Below are positions 23,666 to 30,556 of a stretch of 54,480 nt of DNA, piece after piece. The stretch's first letter is position 1; every line of letters starts with the position of its first letter. Origin of the DNA: Chloroflexi bacterium GWB2_54_36 (GTDB lineage: Bacteria; Chloroflexota; Anaerolineae; Anaerolineales; Anaerolineaceae); NCBI GenBank assembly GCA_001796355.1, contig MGMG01000022.1, forward strand, positions 1 through 54,480, in the 5' to 3' direction. The translations under genes were made by a program, and so were the position numbers. Below the pieces are notes generated by a model that worked only from the letters and a program-made list of their open reading frames with translations, searched no databases and had not been told where the DNA came from.

Positions 23666-24289
23666 CTACCCGCGGAATTCTTCCATCGAGGTCTGGCCAG
23701 GTGGAGTAATGTTGCGCCGCTGCAGCACTTGACCAACGGTCAGCCACAGGATCTTGATATCCAGGCCAAAGGACCAGTGGTCAACATACCACACATCCAG
23801 CGCGAATTTTTCTTCCCAGGTGAGCGCGTTACGCCCGTTGACCTGCGCCCAACCCGTGATACCCGGCAGTACATCATGCCGGCGGCGCTGCTCTGCCGAA
23901 TAACGCGGCAGATATTCCACCAGCAACGGCCGAGGACCAACCAGGCTCATCTCTCCGCGCAGCACATTGATCAACTCTGGCAGCTCATCCAGGCTGGTAG
24001 CCCGCAAAAAGTGCCCCAGGCGGGTGATACGCTGCGTATCAGGCAGCGGATTACCGTTACTGTCCAGTTCATTCGACATCGAGCGAAATTTGTACAGGGT
24101 AAATATTTTGCCATTATGGCCTGGCCGCGGCTGGCTAAATAAAATAGGCCGTCCGTGATTTATCCAGACCAGCACCGCCAGAACTGCCAGGAGCGGAGAG
24201 GTCAGAATCAGCCCCAAGCTGGAAATGAGCAAATCGAATATTCTTTTGGATAAGGGTATCTGTGAAATTCCGGAATAGCGGCCAGGCAT
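23666..24289 (-). CDS. Bacterial sugar transferase (PglC/WbaP-like)
   Basis: 207-residue monotopic phosphoglycosyl transferase that moves a sugar-1-phosphate from a UDP-sugar to undecaprenyl phosphate, starting exopolysaccharide, O-antigen-like or glycoprotein glycans at the inner membrane. Visible: the N-terminal reentrant membrane helix ([20 protein letters not shown]), KFRSM, the catalytic [20 protein letters not shown] region followed by PRPLL, and [13 protein letters not shown]. The length matches minimal PglC-type enzymes without the WbaP N-terminal domain. No other glycan genes adjoin it. The ATG has TACAAT exactly 6 bases upstream and no Shine-Dalgarno, so the mRNA may be leaderless. 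Confidence 0.92.
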   Translation of the reverse strand: MPGRYSGISQIPLSKRIFDLLISSLGLILTSPLLAVLAVLVWINHGRPILFSQPRPGHNGKIFTLYKFRSMSNELDSNGNPLPDTQRITRLGHFLRATSLDELPELINVLRGEMSLVGPRPLLVEYLPRYSAEQRRRHDVLPGITGWAQVNGRNALTWEEKFALDVWYVDHWSFGLDIKILWLTVGQVLQRRNITPPGQTSMEEFRG

Positions 24290-24306
24290 ATGCGCATTGT
24301 ACCAAA

Positions 24307-24329
24307 AACCTAAGCGGTTAGGTTATAAT
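24307..24329. promoter_or_regulatory. Palindrome AACCTAA-GCGG-TTAGGTT with adjoining TATAAT
   Basis: Perfect 7-bp arms (24307-24313, 24318-24324) with a 4-base centre lie between the divergent sugar transferase and SelW-trpS genes. The right arm touches TATAAT (24324-24329), the probable -10 of the selenoprotein operon, and the left side is 6 bases from the -10 of the sugar transferase gene. A good -35 is not visible for either, which fits activator or repressor control. It could alternatively be a random palindrome. Confidence 0.4.
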
Positions 24330-24364
24330 TTTTCCCAAAACGATAGGACCTCGGGAGACGTTTC

Positions 24365-24622
24365 ATGCGGCTGAAGATCAGCATCGAATATTGCGCAGTT
24401 TGACACTATACCGACCGGGCTGCCAGTCTGGCAACCGACTTGCTCAAGTATTATGAGCCTGAAATCGAATCCTTGACGTTGATTCCATCCTCAAGCGGCA
24501 GGTTCGAAATCACCGTCAACCAGCAGTTGCTTTTTTCCAAAACTGAACTCCACCGGCACGCCATACCCGGTGAAATAACCACCCTGATCTCAAAATACCT
24601 TACGGAAGGCAATCCATCATGA
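24365..24622 (+). CDS. SelW/Rdx-family selenoprotein with in-frame UGA (CxxU)
   Basis: Reading from the ATG at 24365 gives MRLKISIEYCAV, then TGA (24401-24403), then HYTDRAASLATDLLKYYEPE and the rest to the stop at 24620-24622. Taking TGA as selenocysteine yields an 85-residue protein matching the SelT/SelW/Rdx thioredoxin-like family: beta strand, CxxU (Cys 10, Sec 13), RAASLATDLL helix, LTLIPSSSGRFEI, then a helix at the C-terminus. The family normally has CxxC or CxxU at exactly this place. A hairpin with a GUC loop follows the UGA at the distance expected of a bacterial SECIS. GGGAG lies 7-8 bases before the ATG. The stop overlaps the trpS start (ATGA). Family members bind or reduce thiol partners; the role here is unknown. 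The alternative is a CxxC gene with a nonsense mutation. Confidence 0.78.
24416..24437 (+). promoter_or_regulatory. Candidate bacterial SECIS hairpin
   Basis: Stem UGCCA (24421-24425), loop GUC (24426-24428), stem UGGCA (24429-24433), with an outer CGG/CCG (24416-24418, 24435-24437). The loop G lies 22 bases after the UGA, inside the usual spacing. The tip resembles the E. coli fdhF SECIS tip UGCAGGUCUGCA. SelB would bind it to insert selenocysteine. Confidence 0.65.
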
Positions 24623-25605
24623 CCAAAAAGGGACGCGTTTTCTCCGGCGCCCGCCCCACCGGGCGGCAGCACCTTGGCAACTATCTCGGCGCCATGCGTA
24701 ATTATGTTGCGCTGCAAGATGACTACGACTGCATATATTGCGTTGTCGATGTTCACGCATTGACCACTCTGGAAACCACGCTGGAACTCAAGCAAAACAC
24801 ATACGATATGGCGCTAGACTGGCTGGCTGTTGGGATTCGCCCGGAGGAATCGGTTGTCTTCGTCCAGTCGCATGTCCCTCAGGTGATGGAGCTGCACACA
24901 TATCTTTCCATGGTTACACCGCTCGGCAAATTGACCGACCTGCCAACTTTCAAAGACAAAGTACGCGAGAATCCCAACAATATCAACTACGGCCTGGTGG
25001 GTTATCCGGTGCTGATGGCAGCCGACATCTTGCTCTACGGTACCGATTTCGTCCCGGTAGGCATTGACCAGGCGCCGCACCTCGAATTCACCCGCGAGGT
25101 GGTGCGCTCTTTCAATTACCGCTACGGCAAGCCGGTTCTCAAAGAGCCGCAGATGAAAGCCACATCGGTACCCAAGGTGCTGGGGATCGACGGTGTGCAG
25201 AAAATGAGCAAGAGCCTCAACAATCACATCGAGCTGGCTGCCACACCGGAAGAAACCACCCAGCGCGTGATGCAAATGGTCACCGACCCGGCGCGGGTAC
25301 GCCGCAGTGACCCGGGCAACCCTGACGTATGCAACGTGTTCTCCCTCCACAAAATTTTCTCGCCGCAGGCGGATGTTGACATGGTCAACGTGGAATGCCG
25401 CCGGGCCGGTATTGGCTGTGTGGACTGCAAGAAATTGCTGGCAAAAAACTTGAACGCGCACCTGGAATCCTTCCGCGCCCGCCGCACTGATCTGGATAAG
25501 AACCCGGCATATATCTGGGATGTTCTGGATGACGGCGCCAGACGGGCGAATGTGCTCGCCGAAGGAACCATGGTGAACGTCCGCAGCGCCATCGGTCTGC
25601 CCTGA
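24619..25605 (+). CDS. trpS: Tryptophanyl-tRNA synthetase
   Basis: 328-residue class I aminoacyl-tRNA synthetase that charges tRNA-Trp. Visible: the HIGH-like signature in [15 protein letters not shown] at the N-terminus, the Trp-binding region DIYCV-like stretch [28 protein letters not shown] and the KMSKS loop ([16 protein letters not shown]). A short Cys cluster ([12 protein letters not shown]) lies near the C-terminus. The length is typical. Its ATG overlaps the selenoprotein stop codon and its stop overlaps the dtd start, so all three are translationally coupled. Confidence 0.96.
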   Translation: MTKKGRVFSGARPTGRQHLGNYLGAMRNYVALQDDYDCIYCVVDVHALTTLETTLELKQNTYDMALDWLAVGIRPEESVVFVQSHVPQVMELHTYLSMVTPLGKLTDLPTFKDKVRENPNNINYGLVGYPVLMAADILLYGTDFVPVGIDQAPHLEFTREVVRSFNYRYGKPVLKEPQMKATSVPKVLGIDGVQKMSKSLNNHIELAATPEETTQRVMQMVTDPARVRRSDPGNPDVCNVFSLHKIFSPQADVDMVNVECRRAGIGCVDCKKLLAKNLNAHLESFRARRTDLDKNPAYIWDVLDDGARRANVLAEGTMVNVRSAIGLP

Positions 25606-26042
25606 TGCGGGCTGTCGTTCAGCGCGTCACGCGCGGTTCCGTACAGGTGGATGGCAAATCCATCGCTGCGATTGGCCGCGGCTATGTCATTTTGCTGGGT
25701 GTTGGTCCGGCCGATACCGACGCAGTCGCGGCTGCCCTGGCCAAAAAAATATCTTTGCTGCGCGTCTTCGAAGATGAACAGGGCAAAATGAACCGGTCGA
25801 TTCAGGATATCGGCGGCCAGGCGCTGGTCGTATCGCAGTTTACGCTTTATGCAGATACCAGCCGGGGCAACCGACCTTCGTTCATCAACGCAGCCGCGCC
25901 AGAGATCGCCAGCCCGCTGGTGCAACGTTTCGCTGCTCACCTCGCCAGTTTCGGCATCCCCGTGCAGCAGGGAGAATTTGGCGCTCACATGCTGGTGGAT
26001 ATCGAAAACGACGGCCCAGTCACGATCTGGTTCGAATTTTGA
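25605..26042 (+). CDS. dtd: D-aminoacyl-tRNA deacylase
   Basis: 145-residue DTD that hydrolyses D-amino acids from mischarged tRNAs. The family signatures SQFTLYAD and GNRPSF are present, as is the N-terminal [17 protein letters not shown]. The C-terminus keeps [19 protein letters not shown]. The length is the family norm. It overlaps the trpS stop by one base (TGATG) and so forms a tRNA quality-control operon with trpS and the SelW-like gene. Confidence 0.96.
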   Translation: MRAVVQRVTRGSVQVDGKSIAAIGRGYVILLGVGPADTDAVAAALAKKISLLRVFEDEQGKMNRSIQDIGGQALVVSQFTLYADTSRGNRPSFINAAAPEIASPLVQRFAAHLASFGIPVQQGEFGAHMLVDIENDGPVTIWFEF

Positions 26043-26082
26043 GGTATTCCTGAACAACACCCGCCTGGAAAGTCAAATTCAG

Positions 26083-26112
26083 TTGACTATTCTCCGCCTG
26101 ATATGGTAATAT
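26083..26112 (+). promoter_or_regulatory. Promoter of infC
   Basis: TTGACT (26083-26088), 18-base spacer, TAATAT (26107-26112), in the gap after dtd. It predicts a leader of about 70 bases. Confidence 0.65.
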
Positions 26113-26123
26113 CAAGCTGCTTA

Positions 26124-26146
26124 TATCCGTTAGCGCGAAACGGATA
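26124..26146 (+). promoter_or_regulatory. Leader hairpin upstream of infC
   Basis: TATCCGTT (26124-26131) and AACGGATA (26139-26146) form an 8-bp stem with a 7-base loop, followed by CTTTTAAA. It sits in the 5' leader and could be an attenuator or translational operator, as known for infC-rpmI-rplT leaders in other bacteria, although the sequence does not match one I can name. Confidence 0.4.
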
Positions 26147-26187
26147 CTTTTAAATCAGCGTGTCTTTTTCGAGAGAGGAGAAAGCCC

Positions 26188-26748
26188 ATTAGTACCACAA
26201 ATTACCGGGTAAATGAAGCGATCCGCGTGCCAGAAGTGCGTGTAATTGGGCCAAATGGGGAGAACCTGGGGGTAATCCCGATTGAAACGGCTCTCCGGGT
26301 TGCAAGGGAAGCCGAAATGGATCTCGTCGAGGTTTCAGGTAATGCTGTACCGCCTGTTTGTCGTGTCATGGATTTTGGCAAGTTCCTGTATGAACGCACC
26401 AAAAAGGACCGTGAGGCGCGCAAAGCACAGACCAAGATCGAAGTCAAAGAGATTCGACTGCGCCCTAAGACTAACGAACACCACCGCGGCTTTAAAACCC
26501 GCGACGCCCGCCGCTGGCTGTTGGATGGCATGAAGGTCCGTGTAACCATTCGTTTCCGCGGGCGCGAAATCGATTATCCAGAACTGGCGTTGGAAGATTT
26601 GCGCGAAATCGCTCAGGAATTGGTCGATATTGCCGTCGTCGAGCAACCCCCCATGATCGAAGGCCGCACCATGACGATGGTTCTGAATGCGTCACGACCG
26701 TCCAAGAAAAAAACAGCTGAAGAACCTCAACAAGAACCGGTCGAGTAG
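26188..26748 (+). CDS. infC: Translation initiation factor IF-3
   Basis: From an AUU codon at 26188 the protein has 186 residues beginning (M)STTNYRVNEAIRVPEVRVIG. AGAGGAG lies about 8 bases before this AUU, and the NYRVNE N-terminus is conserved in IF-3, so a GTG start at 26227 would cut off part of the N-domain. IF-3 binds the 30S subunit and rejects non-canonical start codons; an AUU start lets it repress its own synthesis, as in E. coli. The N- and C-domains are both complete (LVEVSGNAVPPVCRVMDFGK linker region, KIEVKEIRLRPKTNEH). It leads the ribosomal protein cluster rpmI-rplT. Confidence 0.95.
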   Translation: MSTTNYRVNEAIRVPEVRVIGPNGENLGVIPIETALRVAREAEMDLVEVSGNAVPPVCRVMDFGKFLYERTKKDREARKAQTKIEVKEIRLRPKTNEHHRGFKTRDARRWLLDGMKVRVTIRFRGREIDYPELALEDLREIAQELVDIAVVEQPPMIEGRTMTMVLNASRPSKKKTAEEPQQEPVE

Positions 26749-26786
26749 GCTAGCTGATTAACCAGGCTGACCAGATTCTTTAAGTT

Positions 26787-26816
26787 TTTACCAATTCGCG
26801 AATATTCTGGTATAAT
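26787..26816 (+). promoter_or_regulatory. Promoter of rpmI-rplT
   Basis: TTTACC (26787-26792), 18-base spacer, TATAAT (26811-26816). A perfect 7-bp stem (TGCGGTC 26818-26824 and GACCGCA 26834-26840) lies at the very start of the transcript, so rpmI-rplT can be expressed separately from infC. Confidence 0.6.
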
Positions 26817-26866
26817 TTGCGGTCGCGCAAGCAGACCGCATTTAATTTAACGAGAGGAGTAAAGCT

Positions 26867-27097
26867 GTGCCTCGCAAGCTTAAAGACGCAAAAATCAAGC
26901 TGAAGACCCATAAAGCGACCTCAAAACGGTTTCGCATGACCGGGTCCGGCATCCTGGTACGCACCAAGGGCGGCAAAAGCCATCTGCGCCGCCGCACCTC
27001 CAAGCGCACCAAGGCATTGTTGAGCGAGATGATCCCTGTAGAAGGGGAAAGCATCATCAAGCGCGTTGTTCGATTGGCTCCCTACCTCAAAAAGTAG
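26867..27097 (+). CDS. rpmI: 50S ribosomal protein L35
   Basis: 76 residues, very basic, of the bL35 family, with the characteristic KLKTHKATSKRFRMTGSG, KSHLRRRTSKRTKALL and C-terminal VVRLAPYLKK. It begins with GTG at 26867, preceded by GAGAGGAG. The N-terminus is MPRKLKDAKIKLKTHK, slightly longer than the usual MPKLKTHK. Standard partner of rplT, 84 bases downstream. Confidence 0.95.
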   Translation: MPRKLKDAKIKLKTHKATSKRFRMTGSGILVRTKGGKSHLRRRTSKRTKALLSEMIPVEGESIIKRVVRLAPYLKK

Positions 27098-27181
27098 GGA
27101 TTTGTTCGGTTTTTTGTGCGGCTGTTGGGTGCTCGCAACAGGTGATTTCACCGGCGCCCAGGGGTTCGCAAAGGAGTAGAA

Positions 27182-27529
27182 ATGCGTGTAAAAGGCGGCC
27201 CTCAAGGCCATCTCCGTCATAAAAAGATCTTAAAATTAGCAAAAGGTCAGCGAGGCTCAAAGCACCTGCTCTTCCGTCGGGCAAATGAAGCCATGCTGAA
27301 GGCTCTGTGGTATTCGTTCCGCGACCGCCGCACCCGCAAGCGCGACTTGCGCAAGCTGTGGATCGCCCGCATCAACGCCGCGGCGCGCATCAACGGCATC
27401 AGCTACTCTCGGCTGGTGTTCGCCCTGCGCAAAGCCAATATCGACCTCAATCGCAAGATGTTGGCCGACATTGCTGTCCGCGACCCGCAAGCCTTCACTG
27501 CCATTGTCACCCAGGCTAAATCAGCCTGA
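27182..27529 (+). CDS. rplT: 50S ribosomal protein L20
   Basis: 115-residue bL20 protein that binds 23S rRNA early in assembly. Conserved blocks are present: [40 protein letters not shown] and [23 protein letters not shown] precedes the ATG. In other bacteria L20 represses the rpmI-rplT mRNA; the stem at 26818-26840 is a possible but unproven site. A terminator-like palindrome follows. Confidence 0.97.
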   Translation: MRVKGGPQGHLRHKKILKLAKGQRGSKHLLFRRANEAMLKALWYSFRDRRTRKRDLRKLWIARINAAARINGISYSRLVFALRKANIDLNRKMLADIAVRDPQAFTAIVTQAKSA

Positions 27530-27563
27530 TTGCCCAGCCACAGCGGTTCTGCAAAGCGAATTC

Positions 27564-27591
27564 ACACGGGATGACCATGGTCGTCCCGTGT
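27564..27591 (+). terminator. Intrinsic terminator after rplT
   Basis: ACACGGGATGACCATGGTCG-type palindrome: a 28-base inverted repeat with one T-G wobble, followed by ATATTTTTAATTT. The perfect outer arms are ACACGGGA and TCCCGTGT. Confidence 0.88.
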
Positions 27592-27630
27592 ATATTTTTA
27601 ATTTAACCAGCTATACTCAATATCAACCTT

Positions 27631-28416
27631 ATGATCACTTCGTCCCAGAATCCCAAAATCAAGCGTATCCGCGGACTGCTGGAGAACCGGAAAGACCGCC
27701 AGCAGGAAAAAGTCTTTGTCATCGAAGGCGTCCGGCTGGCTGAAGAAGCGCTAAAGTCAGAGAGCCAGATTGAATTGGTTTTGTACAGTGCAGAGCTTTC
27801 CACCCGCGGCCTTGCGCTGGTTGCGCAATTCTCAGCGATGGGCTGCCCGGTAGAGGAAATGGATGCGGGCATCCTGCGCAGCCTGTCAGACACCGAGACC
27901 CCGCAGGGCATCCTGGCAGTGCTGCCGCAGCCGGTAAGCGAATTACCCAAAACCTGGGATCTGCTGTTGGTGCTCGACCGCATCCGCGACCCCGGAAACC
28001 TGGGTACCATGCTGCGAAGTGCGGCCGGCGCCGGAGTTCAGGCGGTAGTACTGACGCCCGGCAGCGTAGATGCCTTTAGCCCAAAGGTAGTGCGCGCCGC
28101 TATGGGAGCACATCTTCGTCTGCCAATCCTGACGCTCGACTGGCCCGAAATTATTGCAGCCTGCCGGCAATCCGATCCACAACCGGCGGCTTTGCTGGTA
28201 GCTGATTCCGCCGGCGGCGATCCATGCTGGGATGCAGACCTGCGCCAACGTCTGGCGCTGGTGATTGGCTCCGAAGCCGATGGCCCGCAGCAAGCCGCCT
28301 TGGAAGCTGCTAACGGCCTGGTGCATATCCCCATGCCGGGAAAAGCCGAGTCACTCAATGCAGCCGTTGCTGCAGCCATCTTACTTTACGAAGTGGTTCG
28401 ACAGAGGAATTTGTGA
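27631..28416 (+). CDS. TrmH/SpoU-family RNA 2'-O-methyltransferase
   Basis: 261-residue SPOUT methyltransferase that probably methylates a ribose 2'-OH in rRNA or tRNA with SAM. The N-terminal substrate-binding domain is present (ITSSQNPKIKRIRGLLENRK, FVIEGVRLAEEAL), then the knotted C-terminal domain with motif 1 LDRIRDPGNLGTMLRSAAG, motif 2 LVIGSEADGP and motif 3 IPMPGKAESLNAAVAAAILL. The length matches the family. The exact RNA target is unknown. The last codons overlap the GTG start of the DUF711 gene (GTGA). Confidence 0.93.
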   Translation: MITSSQNPKIKRIRGLLENRKDRQQEKVFVIEGVRLAEEALKSESQIELVLYSAELSTRGLALVAQFSAMGCPVEEMDAGILRSLSDTETPQGILAVLPQPVSELPKTWDLLLVLDRIRDPGNLGTMLRSAAGAGVQAVVLTPGSVDAFSPKVVRAAMGAHLRLPILTLDWPEIIAACRQSDPQPAALLVADSAGGDPCWDADLRQRLALVIGSEADGPQQAALEAANGLVHIPMPGKAESLNAAVAAAILLYEVVRQRNL

Positions 28417-29642
28417 ACATTCGCTCCATCACTACCTTTTATGATCCTGCCCTGGGCGGGATGACTCCGCCGCTGGAAGTTCTGGCCCAATTTGCGGCAG
28501 CCGCCAAAAACGCCCTCCAGGCCAACGATTACCCGGTACAATCCATCCGGCTGGCTACCTCCCCCTTCCCCGGATGGGCTCCCAGGCTGACCAGCGACGC
28601 TTTGGCCGCGCTTGCAGTTGACCTGGAATCACAAGCTGCCAGCCTCGGTTTCAACTATGTGTCGCTCGGCCCTGCGGACCCCGCTAACCCAGCCAGCTAC
28701 CCTGCAATCCCCTTGATTTTAGCTGCGGCTCAATCCGTGTTTGCCACCGGGCTGATGACATCTCCTGGCGGAAAAGTCTCCCTGCCAGCAGTCCGCGCCT
28801 GCGCTGAAATTATCACTCAGGCTGCCAAAATCTCGCCCGACGGCTTCACCAATCTACGTTTTGCCGCGCTGGGAAATGTGCCGCCCGGCTCGCCATTCCT
28901 GCCGTCCGCTTATCATTCGGCAGGCGCGCCGCCCGCGGTCGCTCTGGCAGTTGAATCCGCTGACCTGGCGCTGGAAGTCTTCAAGCAGGCGACCTCGCTG
29001 GAAGGCGCCCGCCTTGGTCTGCTCAACCGATTGGAAGAACATGCTGCCCATTTGCAGGCAGCTATGGCCGAACCCTGTCAGCGGTTCGGGGTGCGCTTTT
29101 TAGGCCTGGATTATTCACTGGCGCCGTATCCATCAGAAACCTGTTCAAGCGGTTCTGCCCTGGAAAGCCTGGGATTATCTCGCCTGGGGTTATTCGGGAC
29201 ATTGGCAGCAGCCGCGTTTTTGGCTGACACGTTGGATCGTGGAAATTGGCCGCGTTCCGGATTTAATGGGTTGATGTTGCCGGTGTTGGAAGATTTAACC
29301 CTGGCAACCCGCGCAGCCGAAGGCAGCCTGACCGTGCGGGATTTGCTCATGGTCTCGGCGGTCTGCGGCACCGGATTGGATACGATTCCTTTGCCCGGGG
29401 AAGCGACAGCAGCGCAGCTAGCCGCCATCCTGCTGGATGTGGCCGTCTTGTCGCAGCGCCTTGATAAGCCGCTCACCGCTCGGCTGATGCCTATTCCAGG
29501 CAAAGCTGCCGGCGAGCGCACCGATTTTGAATTCGAATTTTTCGCCAACAGCCGGGTGATGGCCTTGAACGCTGAACCGCTAACCGGTTTCTTGGCTGGT
29601 GATGAAGAGATCGACTTCCATCCGAGGTCTAGTTATCAGTAA
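28413..29642 (+). CDS. DUF711 family protein
   Basis: 409 residues from a GTG start overlapping the previous stop codon by 4 bases. It resembles the DUF711 family: N-terminal MNIRSITTFYDPALGG with YPVQSIRLATSPF, the central GNVPPGSPFLPSAYHSAG, then LDYSLAPYPSETCSSGSALE and the C-terminal LLMVSAVCGTGLDTIPLPG followed by DKPLTARLMPIPGKAAGE and a final strand. No reaction has been established for the family. Co-translation with the TrmH-type gene is clear but a functional link is not. It is followed by a diverged ACCACGGAG repeat copy. Confidence 0.85.
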   Translation: MNIRSITTFYDPALGGMTPPLEVLAQFAAAAKNALQANDYPVQSIRLATSPFPGWAPRLTSDALAALAVDLESQAASLGFNYVSLGPADPANPASYPAIPLILAAAQSVFATGLMTSPGGKVSLPAVRACAEIITQAAKISPDGFTNLRFAALGNVPPGSPFLPSAYHSAGAPPAVALAVESADLALEVFKQATSLEGARLGLLNRLEEHAAHLQAAMAEPCQRFGVRFLGLDYSLAPYPSETCSSGSALESLGLSRLGLFGTLAAAAFLADTLDRGNWPRSGFNGLMLPVLEDLTLATRAAEGSLTVRDLLMVSAVCGTGLDTIPLPGEATAAQLAAILLDVAVLSQRLDKPLTARLMPIPGKAAGERTDFEFEFFANSRVMALNAEPLTGFLAGDEEIDFHPRSSYQ

Positions 29643-29647
29643 TTTTT

Positions 29648-29672
29648 ACCCCGGAGGCGCAAAGGACGCAGA
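29648..29672 (+). repeat. Dispersed ACCACGGAG-type repeat, copy 5 (diverged)
   Basis: ACCCCGGAGGCGCAAAGGAC then GCAGA, starting 5 bases after the DUF711 stop codon in sense orientation. It keeps the ACC.CGGAG.C.C...GGA pattern but is the least similar copy. Confidence 0.4.
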
Positions 29673-29773
29673 ATTTGTAGGTTGGATCGAGGGCTACTCG
29701 CATTAGGGGAATTCGCGTTCTTGCGTCTTAATCTTTAAATCAGGTATCAACCCAATTGCTCCGTGGGGAGAAG

Positions 29774-30538
29774 CTATTCATTCACCTGCTTGAAATCCAC
29801 CAAAATCAGATTCTTCTCGCATTCGGCGTATGTATCCAGCACGATCAAGTCCGACAACGGTAGATCGGACTGGTCGAATAGCTGGATCGTCAACTGCCCG
29901 ACCGTTGCACGCGGCGCATCCGCCAGAGTAAATTCATACCCGGACAGGCCGTACTGCAATGCCGTGCCCGTCAGGCTAAGTAGCTTGATCGTCCGGTTAC
30001 CCAACCAACCATTGATTGCCACGCGAATCCCTTTTACCGGCCGGTTCTGGATGTCGAACACTCGTCCGGCGACCCCCATCCAGGCACACCCGCGAGTTGG
30101 TTCATACAGACTGGCGGAAATTCCCTGTGGTTGCGCCTGCAAACCGAAGGCGAATTTTCCGGGTTTGGCGGTTTCCGAAGTTGGCGATGGGCTCTGGGCT
30201 GTAGCCGGGGTACCTGCCACAATTAACACCGCCGTCGTAGGCGATGGAACTGCGGTCGGAGGATCGATGGCGGGAAGAGTCGGCTCGCTGGTGGGCGTCC
30301 AGGTTGGCGGCAGGCTGGTTGGAGTTTCGCTGGCGCTTAGCGGAACAATTTCTCCAACCTTGGCCGGCGGCGGGTATGGATTGACCCCTGCAGCCGGATT
30401 GTTGAAGATTACCAGCAGGAGCACCACCACCGCTAACGTTGTTAACAAGGCGACAATGGTCAATGCATTCCAATAATTTTCGCGCATGACCGTTTTTTTC
30501 TTGATCCCTTGTTCCTCTTGTGATCCAACCGGTATCAT
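29774..30538 (-). CDS. One-TM protein with Thr/Pro-rich stalk and C-terminal beta domain
   Basis: 254 residues. A short cytoplasmic N-terminus is followed by a membrane helix (ALTIVALLTTLAVVVLLLVI), a ~90-residue Pro/Thr/Ser stalk (TPTSLPPTWTPTSEPTLPAI) and a C-terminal extracytoplasmic domain of ~110 residues that looks like a carboxypeptidase-regulatory/Ig-like beta sandwich (GCAWMGVAGRVFDIQNRPVK, GIRVAINGWLGNRTIKLLSL, LADAPRATVGQLTIQLFDQS). Function unknown; such domains usually bind or space. AGAGGAA lies before the ATG at 30538; MRENYWN at 30487 is an alternative start. It lies 18 bases downstream of the PpiC-type lipoprotein gene and is likely co-transcribed. Confidence 0.75.
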   Translation of the reverse strand: MIPVGSQEEQGIKKKTVMRENYWNALTIVALLTTLAVVVLLLVIFNNPAAGVNPYPPPAKVGEIVPLSASETPTSLPPTWTPTSEPTLPAIDPPTAVPSPTTAVLIVAGTPATAQSPSPTSETAKPGKFAFGLQAQPQGISASLYEPTRGCAWMGVAGRVFDIQNRPVKGIRVAINGWLGNRTIKLLSLTGTALQYGLSGYEFTLADAPRATVGQLTIQLFDQSDLPLSDLIVLDTYAECEKNLILVDFKQVNE

Positions 30539-30556
30539 GATCTACTATTCCTCTTG

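Noticed and set aside
24440-24622. 60-codon stand-alone ORF with TTG start before trpS
   Set aside because: It is the C-terminal part of the SelW-like selenoprotein after the UGA; it has no ribosome site of its own.
26227-26748. infC starting at GTG 26227
   Set aside because: It would remove the conserved NYRVNE N-terminus, and the Shine-Dalgarno is placed for the AUU at 26188.
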